Source: Planctomycetota bacterium
Lineage (GTDB): Bacteria; Planctomycetota; Phycisphaerae; Phycisphaerales; UBA1924
Length of the DNA: 64,000 nt
Reading direction: 5' to 3'
NCBI GenBank assembly: GCA_014584315.1
Contig: JACTNA010000014.1
Span: forward strand, 1-64,000
Made by a program: the position numbers and the translations under genes. This document shows, in pieces, positions 38,698 through 47,136 of the stretch. A model generated the notes under the pieces. That model did no database searches and was not told the origin of the DNA. It saw only the letters and a list, made by a program, of their open reading frames with translations. Each line of letters begins with the position of its first letter. The stretch's first letter is position 1.

Positions 38698-39606
38698 TCA
38701 GCGATCCTCGTTCGCTACGAGCGACCACCTGCCGTTAGCGAGTCGAACCGCGCCTCGCTTCTTCAGTTGCTGCTGCGCCGTCCGCACGGCGTGCTTCCAC
38801 TTTTTTCCGAACGAATGGCCGTCGATGACGCGATCCACGGCGTCGTCGCACAGGTCGGGATGTACCCGTTGGATGTGCGTGTGCAGCGACGCCGTGGTCA
38901 TGGCACCGTGCGCGCGGAGCAGATACTCGATCGTTCTGGCGAAGACAGTATGCACGGCTCCGCCGCCCAAACGAGCTCGCAGCAACTCTTCGTTTGCAGC
39001 CGCGAGCGACGCGATGAGACGGCGGCTGGTCTTCCGTGATGCCGCGGACATCTGCGCGTCGTACAGTCGCTTGGCCTCGGCAGCAACGGCGCAGAAGCGC
39101 ACCAGAGCGTCATCGGGCATCTCCGCACCCAGCGAGGCGTACTCCCGGACGTCGCGGTCGATAGCCCGAATCAGGCTTTCGTCGCCAAGCAGCACGCCGT
39201 ACTCGCTGTTGATCCGCAATCCTCCCGCGGTCAAGTTCGCCGACGTGACGACCGCCTCCCTTTGGTCGGCGATGTACACCTTGGCATGGAGTCGTGGTAG
39301 ATGCACGAGTCGGCTGCCGGGAAGACAGCGGGCGACCCGACGAACCGCCATTGGATCCGTGGCGCCGGTACAAACCGAGCGTGGCGACAAGTCCGTGAGG
39401 ACGAGGGATTCGTCGTCAAGTCGCGCCTTGCCGCGACGGCTTGCTTCCACCGCGCGTGCGCCTTCTTCAGAGAAAAACGGAGAACAGATCGTGAGCCGGC
39501 TCGTTGCCGAGGAGACCAGGCGATCGAACACGCTCCGCCACTCGTCCCGTAGAAGCGAGACCGGCTGGTGCTCGGCGATGCCCGAGTTGAGCTGTACATC
39601 ATCCAT
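38698..39606 (-). CDS. Phospholipase D-like nuclease with C-terminal winged-helix-like region
   Basis: 302 aa. A single HKD-type motif is visible: LPRLHAKVYIADQREAVVTSANLTAGGLRINSEYG (about 102-136), so the enzyme would need to dimerise to form a full site, as in one-motif PLD nucleases. The N-terminal RLTICSPFFSEEGARAVEAS strand fits the fold. The last 80 residues (THIQRVHPDLCDDAVDRVIDG, then WKHAVRTAQQQLKKRGAVRLANGRW) look like a helix-turn-helix or winged helix that could bind DNA. It overlaps the upstream small gene by 8 bp. Nuclease function, perhaps in defence, is inferred from family only. Confidence 0.78.
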   Translation of the reverse strand: MDDVQLNSGIAEHQPVSLLRDEWRSVFDRLVSSATSRLTICSPFFSEEGARAVEASRRGKARLDDESLVLTDLSPRSVCTGATDPMAVRRVARCLPGSRLVHLPRLHAKVYIADQREAVVTSANLTAGGLRINSEYGVLLGDESLIRAIDRDVREYASLGAEMPDDALVRFCAVAAEAKRLYDAQMSAASRKTSRRLIASLAAANEELLRARLGGGAVHTVFARTIEYLLRAHGAMTTASLHTHIQRVHPDLCDDAVDRVIDGHSFGKKWKHAVRTAQQQLKKRGAVRLANGRWSLVANEDR

Positions 39607-39814
39607 ACTGTGCGTTCAGGTCGTGCGCCAGCTCCTCAAGCTCAGCCTCGATCCGCCAATCAGGGACCGCATCGGCGAGACGTTGCGTCGGAGCGAGCAC
39701 ATCGTCGAGGACAAGCCGCCGTTTCCCGCATTCGTAGTCGATCGAGTACGCGAGTCGTACGCGGCGCCCGCGAAACCGAAACGCATGGTAAAGCAGCGAG
39801 GGCGGAGTACCCAT
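39599..39814 (-). CDS. Small protein coupled to the PLD nuclease
   Basis: 71 aa. I chose the ATG at 39814: GAGGGAG precedes it and the product begins GTPPSLLYHAFRFRGRRVRL. It contains YECGKRRLVLDDVLAPTQRL and a helix ending ELEELAHDLNAQYG. No family recognised. The 8-bp overlap with the nuclease gene suggests a two-gene operon; it could be a specificity or immunity partner. Confidence 0.55.
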   Translation of the reverse strand: MGTPPSLLYHAFRFRGRRVRLAYSIDYECGKRRLVLDDVLAPTQRLADAVPDWRIEAELEELAHDLNAQYG

Positions 39815-40258
39815 GACCGTTCTCCCTCGTTGGAGGCGCTGGTCGGCCACGTGCATCGCACGGTTGCCACGCACGCCAATACTCCGGGGCAGCACACTCT
39901 CTCACCACCCCGCTTCCGCCCGCACACATCCGGCCTTCCCGTTCAGAGTTCTCCGCGAGATGTCTTGGACATTGCCTTCCCTCGTCCGCAGGCCGCTGAT
40001 TAGGCAAGTGATTGGGTACGCGAGTTGTCCCCGGACCCGACGCTTGGCGGACAACTTGTTGAGTATCCAGTATACGGGCCACTCGCTTGAGAGGGAAATG
40101 TTCGGTCGGGCACTGAGTACGGCATGCCCCGCAGTACCGATGATTGCCAGCGATCGCAACCCGGGCGGCCCTGGCCTCGAATACGCCCTCGCCCCCGCCC
40201 CGAATTTGACGACCCGCCCCGGGGCCGGTAGAACACTCCCCGCCGGAAGGAGGCTCCC
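39815..40258. other. Gene-free stretch between divergent genes
   Basis: About 444 bp, more AT-rich in its middle (for example TTGTTGAGTATCCAGTATAC near 40055). It should carry the control region of the PLD operon on the minus strand and, at 40206-40234, the promoter of the lipoprotein gene on the plus strand. Open frames across it have no coding character. Confidence 0.5.
40206..40234 (+). promoter_or_regulatory. Sigma-70-like promoter of small lipoprotein gene
   Basis: TTGACG (40206-40211), 17-bp spacer, TAGAAC (40229-40234). The start codon is 24 nt downstream with an intervening GGAAGGAGG ribosome-binding site. Confidence 0.7.
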
Positions 40259-40540
40259 ATGCGTGTCCGCCGATTCCTCGCCCTGTCCGCCGCGGGCCTG
40301 TGCGCCGCCAGCCTGGGAGCCTGCTCCTACGGCCCGTCCACCCCCTCGTCGCGCTACGCCGCCAAGATCAGGGCCAACCCCATGCCCGAGCTCGCCACGC
40401 TCTATCAGCGCCACGTCGACGTCGACAACACCCTCGCCGTCATGGCCAACGAGAACGAGCGGATGTTCCTCCAGGACCTCGGCCGCGTCTTCTACACCGA
40501 CCGTCCCAGCCGCCTCACCCGCGAGCCGATCCCCTGGTGA
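40259..40540 (+). CDS. Small hypothetical lipoprotein
   Basis: 93 aa. The signal peptide RRFLALSAAGLCAASLGAC has a clear lipobox (SLGAC, Cys about 22). The mature part (SYGPSTPSSRYAAKI, then LATLYQRHVDVDNTLAVMANENERMFLQDLGRVFYTDRPSRL) looks helical and ends EPIPW. It has a consensus-like promoter, a strong GGAAGGAGG site 4-5 nt before the ATG and a perfect terminator, so it is likely an independent and well-expressed envelope protein of unknown function. Confidence 0.8.
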   Translation: MRVRRFLALSAAGLCAASLGACSYGPSTPSSRYAAKIRANPMPELATLYQRHVDVDNTLAVMANENERMFLQDLGRVFYTDRPSRLTREPIPW

Positions 40541-40567
40541 TCGCCCTCGATCGACGAACCCAACGAA

Positions 40568-40596
40568 AAGGCCCGGGGAGCCGTTCCCCGGGCCTT
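40568..40596. terminator. Bidirectional intrinsic terminator
   Basis: A perfect 12-bp stem (AAGGCCCGGGGA with TCCCCGGGCCTT) with a 5-nt loop. AACGAAA lies before it and TTCGTTCTT after it, so it can terminate both the lipoprotein gene (plus) and the DNA-binding protein gene (minus). Confidence 0.85.
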
Positions 40597-40631
40597 CGTT
40601 CTTCATCGGACCCCCGCCGCGAAGCGCGGGC

Positions 40632-41147
40632 TCACGCCGTGGTGTACTTCCCGCGCGCCAGTTTCTTGATCTTCTCGCTCTTGATGAGCGTCTGATTGAC
40701 GATCGTGCGGAAGTTCGGCGAGGTCGTCTTGTAGCCCGCCCGCTTCACCGCGTTGGCGACCTCGGTCACGCCCATCGTCTTGCCCTTGAGCACACGGGCG
40801 AGATACGTCTCCAGGTTCGCGTCGTTCTGCGGACGCTTGCGGCCGGTCGCGGCGGCCGCGCGGCGTCCGGGCTTGCGCCCCGGGCGACCCCCGGCGCGTC
40901 GGCGCCCGCGCGCCGGCGACACGTCCAGGCCCGCCAGTTGCGCCCGGACATCGTCGAGTTCCGCCATCAGTTCCGCCTCGCGGTTGCGCAGCGCGGGCGC
41001 CTCGTTCTGGCGACGGGCCAGTTCGGCCGCGATCGCCGCCGTGCTCATCGACGCCAGCGCGCCCGAGCCGCGGGACGCCGAACGGCGCGCTCGCCGGACC
41101 GCCTTGCGCATCACCCTCTTGCGACGGACCTTCCTCTTCTTCGCCAT
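40632..41147 (-). CDS. Basic coiled-coil DNA-binding protein
   Basis: 171 aa. Order: a very basic N-terminus (MAKKRKVRRKRVMRKAVRRA), a coiled coil (AIAAELARRQNEAPALRNREAELMAELDDVRAQLAGL), a Gly/Arg/Ala-rich linker (RAGGRPGRKPGRRAAAATG) like an AT-hook or histone tail, and a C-terminal domain (LARVLKGKTMGVTEVANAVKRA, NFRTIVNQTLIKSEKIKKLARGKY) resembling a winged helix. This architecture recurs in planctomycetes and suggests a nucleoid-associated or regulatory protein. It has a long 5' leader and its own promoter and terminator. Confidence 0.75.
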   Translation of the reverse strand: MAKKRKVRRKRVMRKAVRRARRSASRGSGALASMSTAAIAAELARRQNEAPALRNREAELMAELDDVRAQLAGLDVSPARGRRRAGGRPGRKPGRRAAAATGRKRPQNDANLETYLARVLKGKTMGVTEVANAVKRAGYKTTSPNFRTIVNQTLIKSEKIKKLARGKYTTA

Positions 41148-41508
41148 CGGTGTTCTACCTCGCTTGCCCCGTCCGCGCGCCCGTCGTCTGGCCCACGTGG
41201 CACAGATAGGAAGTCATGTGTTGTGCCGGGCGCGCGACGCGGCGAGTTGCGTTCTTCGGTTCATGCTAGCGATCCGCACACGCTCGATACAACCATCGGT
41301 GGATAAACAACTTCATGGCGAACCAAACACGAACAGACACCGGGCGCGCATCATCCCGACTTCACATGCATTGTCCCGCTGGGCCGGTCGTTCATTCGAT
41401 CGCAACGCGCTCGCCTCGAAGTCCGGATCAGGCGTCACTCCGGCCGCACACGGGCCGCACACGCCCGGATGCAACCATCCGAACGTTGCCGACCCACGCC
41501 GACGCGCC
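41148..41508. other. Upstream region of the DNA-binding protein gene
   Basis: About 360 bp without a convincing gene. It is clearly more AT-rich than average, contains the promoter at 41263-41292 (minus strand) and lies after the end of the aminotransferase gene. Nothing else recognised. Confidence 0.5.
41263..41292 (-). promoter_or_regulatory. Putative promoter of the DNA-binding protein gene
   Basis: Minus-strand TTGTAT (41287-41292), 18-bp spacer, TAGCAT (41263-41268). The resulting leader is about 110 nt and carries GAGGT about 10 nt before the ATG. Confidence 0.5.
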
Positions 41509-42417
41509 TCAGCCCGTCGGCCCCCCATCGATCGCCGCGCGCAGCCGCGCCGCCACGGGTCCGGGCTTTCCATCGGCGATGGTTTCCCGCTCAACCGCCA
41601 CCACCGGCAGCACGCCCCAACTCGAGTTCGTCAGGAACACCTCATCCGCCCCGAGCACGTCGTCGATCGTGATCATGCGCCGCCCGGCCTCGAGCCCCAT
41701 CTCCGCCGCCGAATCCAGCACCGCCGCCCGCGTCACGCCGGGCAGCACCGGGCCGGGCAGCGTCGCTCCCTCCTCGCCCCGGGCGAACGGCGTGAACAGC
41801 GCGCCGCCCTTCACCACGAAGGCGTTCGAGACGCACCCCCCCGCCAGGTGATTGGTGATCTGGAAGACCAGCGCCTCCGCCGCGCCCTTGGCCGACGCCC
41901 GGTGCAGTTCCCGCAGGCGCCACCAGTAGTTCAGCGTCTTGTGCCCCTCGGTCGGGTTGAACGGATTGGCCCGCGCGTCGGCGATCGACGCCCGCACCCC
42001 GCGCTCGAACATCGCCCCCGGGTACTCCGTCGCCGGCTGGGCGAGAATCACCACCGTCGGCGAGTGCGTGGGGGGCGGCGTCGTCCCCGGCGCGGGCCGC
42101 GGCGCCGCGCTCATGTCGCCCGCCGTCACCGTCAACCGCACACGCGCCCGCGCAAGATCGCTCCGTTTCACCGTCAGCAGCACGGCGTCGATCAGCGCAT
42201 CGCGCCGAAGATCATCGCTCATCCCCAACTCGCGCGCCGACGCACAGAGCCGGTCCACGTGCTCGGGCAGGCGCTCCGCCCACGCCTCCCCGCCCCGGTT
42301 CCCCGCCGTCAGCGTCTCGAACAGGCCCACCGCGTGCTGCATCCCCGCGTCGAACGCCGACACCCGGGCCGCGCCCGGCTCGACAAACACGCCGTTCACA
42401 AAGACGATCGTCGGCAT
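41509..42417 (-). CDS. Class IV aminotransferase (branched-chain aminotransferase or aminodeoxychorismate lyase type)
   Basis: 302 aa. PLP-fold type IV motifs: FVNGVFVEPGAARVSAFDAGMQ at the N-terminus, FETLTAGNRG, EGHKTLNYWWRLREL (the PLP-binding Lys), ALVFQITNHLAGGCVSNAFVV, PVLPGVTRAAVLD and ADEVFLTNSSWGVLPV. Members transaminate branched-chain or D-amino acids, or release pyruvate from aminodeoxychorismate; sequence alone does not choose. folC lies far away, so no folate operon argues for PabC. An insert of about 15 Pro/Thr/Ala residues is near 105-120. TACCCT ends 6 nt before the ATG. Confidence 0.88.
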   Translation of the reverse strand: MPTIVFVNGVFVEPGAARVSAFDAGMQHAVGLFETLTAGNRGGEAWAERLPEHVDRLCASARELGMSDDLRRDALIDAVLLTVKRSDLARARVRLTVTAGDMSAAPRPAPGTTPPPTHSPTVVILAQPATEYPGAMFERGVRASIADARANPFNPTEGHKTLNYWWRLRELHRASAKGAAEALVFQITNHLAGGCVSNAFVVKGGALFTPFARGEEGATLPGPVLPGVTRAAVLDSAAEMGLEAGRRMITIDDVLGADEVFLTNSSWGVLPVVAVERETIADGKPGPVAARLRAAIDGGPTG

Positions 42418-42524
42418 GGAGGGAGGGTAGCAAAGCGCCACAGGGCCAAGGAACCCAAGCGCCGAACCCCCGCGGCGCGGATCGGGGCAGAGGCCCCCAA
42501 ACGCCGGCGACGTCCGGAAGACCC

Positions 42525-42552
42525 TTGACAGTGGGGGGGCCATCAGTAGACT
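42525..42552 (+). promoter_or_regulatory. Consensus-like promoter of the first dockerin gene
   Basis: TTGACA (42525-42530), 16-bp spacer, TAGACT (42547-42552). This is the best match to a housekeeping promoter in the window; the start codon is about 108 nt downstream. Confidence 0.7.
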
Positions 42553-42660
42553 GGAAGTCGCGCCGGATCCGGCGCGGAGCCGCCCCGAAGAGAACGGCGT
42601 TCGCCGATCTCGTGGGCTTCCGGGGCGGCGCCCGGTGGTCGCGTTCGAAGGAGCCCAGCC

Positions 42661-43717
42661 ATGCAAACGAAAGCCCGTGCGGCGATCTGCGTTGCAACGC
42701 TGGCCGGCGCGGCGGGAGCAACCATCGCTCAGGACGGCCGCGCCCCTCCACGTCTCCCCCGTCCCCGAGATGATCGTCCCCACACGATACGCGCCCGTCG
42801 TCCTCGTCGACGGCCAGGCCCGCATCGCCGGCGAATGGCGCGACTACGCCCCCCCCGACACCGCCACCCGCGAGGGAACCCGCGGCTGCGATCGCCTCTG
42901 GGACGCGCTCCAGGCACACCCATGCACCGGCCTGCCGATCGGCGGCGGAGAGTGCGGCGTGCCCGAAGGCAGTCGATGGTACTTCGGCGATCAGTACCTC
43001 AATCCCTTCTCGGCAAGCGAGATGGTCATGGACCCCGCGTACGCAGGCTCATCCGCCACCGCCGCGGGCTGGATGTGGTGGTGGGGCGCGCCCGCGACCT
43101 GCTACGTCGGCGTCCTGACGACCGACGCCGCCCTCCGACCCGAGTGCGGCGTGCCCGACGACGCCGCCGGGTGGGTCTTCGAGTTCCCCTCCCTCGGCCC
43201 CGGCATGTGGACGACCCGCGCCGACCTCGGCCCCAACGGCGATGACGCATGGGACATGCCCGGCGACGCCGCCGGCGCGAACATCCACTTCCTCGCCGAT
43301 CGCATCGACGCCGGCACGTTCTGCACGGTCGATGCCTTCTCCGCCCACTTCGCCCTCTGGGGCACCGCCGACGCCGGCGGCATCCCGGGCCGACCGGGCG
43401 CATCCACCGGCTGGAGCCTCGACGCCGACGCCTTCGGCTGCGTCGTGCCGAGCGACGCATGGTGTTACTTCACCGACCTCGGCGTCTGCCCGATCCGATT
43501 GACGCACGCCATCACCTTCTGGGGCGTCCCCGACGACCCCATCCCCTGCTTCGTCGATTGCAACGGCGACCGCATCCTCGACACACGCGACCTCTTCTGC
43601 TTCCTCAACCGCTACGCCGCCGGAGACGCCGCAGCCGACTGCAACGGCGACACCACCATCAACTCCCTCGACGTCACCTGCTTCCTCAACCTGTTCAGAC
43701 ACCCGCCCTGTCCGTGA
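42661..43717 (+). pseudogene. Secreted dockerin-anchored protein, frameshifted after the signal peptide
   Basis: The ATG at 42661 follows a GAAGGAG site and encodes a signal peptide (TKARAAICVATLAGAAGATIAQDG). Near 42735-42750 (GGCCGCGCCCCTCC) the reading must shift by one base to enter the frame of the mature protein, LHVSPVPEMIVPTRYAPVVLVDGQ onward. The rest is intact and parallels the next gene: RLWDALQAHPCTG, QYLNPFSASEM, GWMWWWGAPATCYVGVLTTD, FALWGTADAGGIPGRPG, YFTDLGVCP, and two dockerin-like repeats (CNGDRILDTRDLFCFLN, CNGDTTINSLDVTCFLN). A sequencing error in the C run is possible; otherwise the copy is inactive. Confidence 0.75.
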
Positions 43718-43753
43718 AGATCGGGGTGATCGTTCCTTGCAAGGAGCCGAGCG

Positions 43754-44794
43754 ATGAGCAAGGTGCATGTGGCGGCGATCGTGGTGGCGTGCGGCGGCGT
43801 GGCGGCATCGGCGAGCGCGCAGGAAAGGCAGCGGCTGCAACCGTCGCCCCCGGCACGGGAGGCCGTGGCGCTGAGGTACGCGCCCGCCGCCCTGGTGGAC
43901 GGGCAGCTCGTCCTCATGGGCGAGTGGCGCGAGCACACGCCGGGCACGCGGAGCGTTGTCTCCTGCCAACTGATCTGGGACTGCATGCAGCCCGACTCGA
44001 CAACTGGAGAGCCGATCGGTGGCCCTGAATGCGGGCTTGCGGAGGGGCAACGATGGCAGTTCTCCACGTCATACCTCAACCCGTTCTCGGCGAACGACAT
44101 GGCAGACGCGGCCAACACCTGGGCAACGCGCGCCGGGTGGATGTGGTGGTGGGCGAACACCGCACAGTGCTACGTCGGGATCCTCACGTCCGACGAATGG
44201 GTCTCCCCGGCGTGCGACGAGGCCGTGAGCACCGCGGACGGCTGGATTTTCGACTTCGGCATCCTGCCCGCCGGCGGATACTGGGCGAACTTCGACTTCG
44301 GCGAGGCGAGTAAGGACGGCTGGTCCATGCCGGGGGCAACGCCCGGCTCGAACATGCACTTCCTCTCCGATCGCTTCGACGGCTCATGGGTCTACCTGCC
44401 GGAGTTCCCGTGCCACTTCCTGCTCTGGGGAACGTCTGACGCCGGCGGACTTCCGGGCCGACCCGGGCGGCAGGAAGCGCAGCAGCACGACGACGACAGC
44501 CCGACCGACGCCCAACACCAGATGCCTGACGAGTGCCACTTCTACGACCTCGGCCTCTGCCCCGATCCCCTCGGAAGCACGATCGCGTTCTGGGGGCCGC
44601 GCGGGTCAGCATCCTGCTACGCCGACTGCAACGGCGACACGCTCGTGGACACGCGAGATTTCTTCTGCTTTCTGAACCACTATGCCGCGGGCAAGCCCGA
44701 GGCCGACTGCAACGGCGACACGGTGATCGACTCGCGCGATTTCCTCTGCTTCCTGTCACTCTTCATGGACCCGCCCTGCCCGCCGCCCTGCTGA
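43754..44794 (+). CDS. Secreted Trp/Cys-rich protein with GC-type dockerin-like C-terminus
   Basis: 346 aa. Signal peptide (VHVAAIVVACGGVAASASAQ). The mature domain has QLIWDCMQPDSTTGEPIGG, TSYLNPFSANDMADAAN, GWMWWWANTAQCYVGILTSDE, GWIFDFGILPAGGYWANFDFG and FLLWGTSDAGGLPGRPG. The C-terminus carries two calcium-loop repeats, CNGDTLVDTRDFFCFLN and CNGDTVIDSRDFLCFLS, ending CPPPC. Such repeats probably anchor proteins to the cell envelope or to partner proteins. It is a tandem paralogue of the frameshifted gene upstream, 36 bp away, with its own AAGGAG site. An insert QEAQQHDDDSPTDAQHQ is absent from the sister copy. Function of the main domain unknown. Confidence 0.85.
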   Translation: MSKVHVAAIVVACGGVAASASAQERQRLQPSPPAREAVALRYAPAALVDGQLVLMGEWREHTPGTRSVVSCQLIWDCMQPDSTTGEPIGGPECGLAEGQRWQFSTSYLNPFSANDMADAANTWATRAGWMWWWANTAQCYVGILTSDEWVSPACDEAVSTADGWIFDFGILPAGGYWANFDFGEASKDGWSMPGATPGSNMHFLSDRFDGSWVYLPEFPCHFLLWGTSDAGGLPGRPGRQEAQQHDDDSPTDAQHQMPDECHFYDLGLCPDPLGSTIAFWGPRGSASCYADCNGDTLVDTRDFFCFLNHYAAGKPEADCNGDTVIDSRDFLCFLSLFMDPPCPPPC

Positions 44795-44812
44795 TGGCGC
44801 GGCCTCGCGTCG

Positions 44813-46546
44813 TCAGTGCCCCGCCGGTCGCCCGCCGTGGCGAGGGTCGCACGCCGCGTCCCAGCCCGTCGGCGTGCGCACGATGAGTTGCGCCACGCCG
44901 ATGCCCCCCGTCCGCTCGACCTCGTGCCCACGCGCCGTCAGCACGCCCACCAGCGCATCGCGCTCCGCGTCCGCGCCGCTCCCCGCCTCGTACAGCACCC
45001 TGTCCGGCGCCCACTGATGGTGCAAACGCGGCGCGGCCACCGCCTCGCCCGCCCCCATCCCATGCACCAGCGCGTGCAGCAGGCACTGCGCCGTCGCCGT
45101 GATGATCCGCGGCCCTCCCGCGGCCCCGCACACCGCGACCACCCCCCCCTCCGCGTCCAGCACGACCGTCGGGCTCATGCTGCTCAGCGGCCGCTTGCCC
45201 GGCCCGGGCGCGTTCCGCGCCGACTGCCGCAGCCCGAAGGCGTTCGGCTCGCCCGGCCGGGCCGTGAAATCGTCCATCTCGTTGTTCAGGCACACGCCCC
45301 ACGCCTCGACCGTCACGCGCGACCCGAACGACAGGTTGATCGTCTCCGTGCACGCCACCGCCCCGCCCCACCGGTCCACCGCGCACAGGTGGCTCGTCCC
45401 CGCGTCGTCCGGCGGCGGCGTCGCCGGCACGCCCCCCCCCGCCCCGCGCGTGCCGTAGGCGTCCGGTCGCAGCGTGCGCCCGCGGTCGATCGCCCCCGCC
45501 CGCTCGTCCAGGTACGCCGCCGACAGCAGCCGATCCACGGGCACGTCCACGAACCCAGGGTCCCCCAGCCATTCCGCCCGGTCGGCGAAGGCGTGCTTGA
45601 ACGATTCGACGAGCAGGTGCGCGTCGTCGCCGCCCGCCCGCCGCGCCCCGTCGAACGGCCCCGCGAGCCGCTCGAAGATCAGCAGCGCCTGCGCCATCGC
45701 CACCCCGCCCGACGAAGGGGGGGGCATCGCGAGGAACCTCCGCCCCGCGAACTCGAACGCCAGCGGCTCGACCTCCGCCGGCGCATACCCACGCATGTCG
45801 CCGGCCGTCATCACCCCGCCCGCCGCCCGCACGGCCTCGGGCACCTCCGGCGCGTCGTAGAACGCCGACGCGCCCCGATCCGCGAGCGCCTCCAGCAGCC
45901 GCGCCTGCGGCCCGTTCACGATCCGGTCGCCCGGCCGGACCTCGCCCTCGCGCAGCAGCGTGCGCCACAGAAACGGGCTGCGCCGCTTCTCCTCCTCCGT
46001 CATCGCCCGCGCCGTCTCGCGCGCCGCCGACGCGTACGCCTCATCGACGACGAACCCGTCCCGCGCCGCCGCGATCGCCGGCGCGAGCACGGCCACACGC
46101 TCCATCGTCCCGTACCGCTCCAGCGCGTGCAGCAGCCCCGCCACCGTCCCCGGCACGCCGACCGCCAGCCCCGTGTGCGTGCTCGCCCGCGGATCGTCCG
46201 ATCGCACGAACATCTCCGGCGTCGCGCCGCCCGGCGCGGTCTCGCGATAGTTGATCGCCGTCACCACCCGCCCACGCGCCGGGTCCGCGGGCAGGTAGAC
46301 CACCATGAACCCGCCCCCGCCCACGCCGCACGACTGCGGCCGCACCACCGACAGCGCGAACGACGCCGCCACCGCCGCGTCCACCGCGTTCCCACCCGCC
46401 CGCAACATCGCCGCCCCGGCCTCCGAAGCGACGCGATGGTCCGCCGCCACCGCGCCGTGCGGGAACCGCGCGGCATGGTGCTGGGCACGGCAGGGGGACG
46501 GTACGATGAGGAGAACCACAACGAACAAGGCGCGGAGCAGGAACAT
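44813..46546 (-). CDS. ggt: Gamma-glutamyltransferase
   Basis: 577 aa precursor with a signal peptide (LRALFVVVLLIVPSPCRAQ). The enzyme transfers or hydrolyses the gamma-glutamyl bond of glutathione outside the cytoplasm. Large-subunit motifs: AVAADHRVASEAGAAMLRAGGNAVDAAVA, PQSCGVGGGGFMVVY, GVPGTVAGLL and MPPPSSGGVAMAQAL. Autocleavage is expected before the Thr of DDAGTSHLCAVDRWGGAVA. The small subunit has NNEMDDFT, PLSSMSPTVV and CGAAGGPRIITA. TACACT (46553-46558, minus strand) is 6 nt before the ATG, indicating a leaderless transcript. It converges with the dockerin gene, 18 bp apart. Confidence 0.94.
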   Translation of the reverse strand: MFLLRALFVVVLLIVPSPCRAQHHAARFPHGAVAADHRVASEAGAAMLRAGGNAVDAAVAASFALSVVRPQSCGVGGGGFMVVYLPADPARGRVVTAINYRETAPGGATPEMFVRSDDPRASTHTGLAVGVPGTVAGLLHALERYGTMERVAVLAPAIAAARDGFVVDEAYASAARETARAMTEEEKRRSPFLWRTLLREGEVRPGDRIVNGPQARLLEALADRGASAFYDAPEVPEAVRAAGGVMTAGDMRGYAPAEVEPLAFEFAGRRFLAMPPPSSGGVAMAQALLIFERLAGPFDGARRAGGDDAHLLVESFKHAFADRAEWLGDPGFVDVPVDRLLSAAYLDERAGAIDRGRTLRPDAYGTRGAGGGVPATPPPDDAGTSHLCAVDRWGGAVACTETINLSFGSRVTVEAWGVCLNNEMDDFTARPGEPNAFGLRQSARNAPGPGKRPLSSMSPTVVLDAEGGVVAVCGAAGGPRIITATAQCLLHALVHGMGAGEAVAAPRLHHQWAPDRVLYEAGSGADAERDALVGVLTARGHEVERTGGIGVAQLIVRTPTGWDAACDPRHGGRPAGH

Positions 46547-46552
46547 GGCAGG

Positions 46553-46558
46553 AGTGTA
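46553..46558 (-). promoter_or_regulatory. -10-like box of ggt
   Basis: TACACT on the minus strand, followed by 6 nt (CCTGCC) and the ATG at 46546; no ribosome-binding site fits in between. Confidence 0.45.
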
Positions 46559-46605
46559 ACACACTGGGCGGCGGGCTTGCGTCGAGGCGCGGCGAACGCT
46601 GGCGT

Positions 46606-47094
46606 TCAGAAGAGCAGGTATCCGGCGAGTATGGCGCATGTGACCAGCGAGATCGCTACGTACAGCGTCGTCCCGTATTCAACGATTACCTCCCACGAAC
46701 CCTCCGCGCTCGCGACCGAGCCGGGCAGGACCGTCTCGATGAAGGAGAGAATCCCGATAACCGTGAACACCTGATTCGTCCAGTCCATCGGCACAAGCCA
46801 GGCAGGCAGCGTGTCGTGCCTCCCCCAGAACATCGCCGCGGCCACGATCACGTTCAGTGCGACCGCGATCCAAAACATCAGGTCCGAATGCAGCGCCCGG
46901 ATCGATGCGTGCCGATTCAGCGGGTCCAGCAGACGGATCGTCACGTCGTCGAACCCGAAGCCGCATTCCGGACAGGTCGGGATTTCCAGGCCGCGCAGGT
47001 TGTACCTGCACTTCGGGCAGGGCACGTCCCGTGTGGCGAGGTAGTCGCGGACGCGCTCAAGGCGCTGCTCGCGGGTGAGGCGGGTGGAAGGCAC
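46606..47094 (-). CDS. Zinc-ribbon membrane protein (GTG start)
   Basis: 162 aa. A helical N-terminus (TREQRLERVRDYLATRDV) leads to the zinc ribbon CPKCRYNLRGLEIPTCPECG (about 26-45), then three hydrophobic segments: LMFWIAVALNVIVAAAMFW, NQVFTVIGILSFIETVL and LYVAISLVTCAILAGYLLF. It is a paralogue of the gene at 27067. TATCCT (47101-47106, minus strand) ends 6 nt before the GTG at 47094. Function unknown. Confidence 0.7.
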   Translation of the reverse strand: MPSTRLTREQRLERVRDYLATRDVPCPKCRYNLRGLEIPTCPECGFGFDDVTIRLLDPLNRHASIRALHSDLMFWIAVALNVIVAAAMFWGRHDTLPAWLVPMDWTNQVFTVIGILSFIETVLPGSVASAEGSWEVIVEYGTTLYVAISLVTCAILAGYLLF

Positions 47095-47136
47095 GACGAG
47101 AGGATAACTGGGTCGCGTCGCGCCATCACCCCCCGC

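Noticed and set aside
42635..42745. GTG start giving an unshifted version of the first dockerin protein
   Set aside because: The N-terminus so produced is not a signal peptide, whereas the ATG at 42661 in the other frame has a ribosome-binding site and a clear signal peptide like the sister gene.
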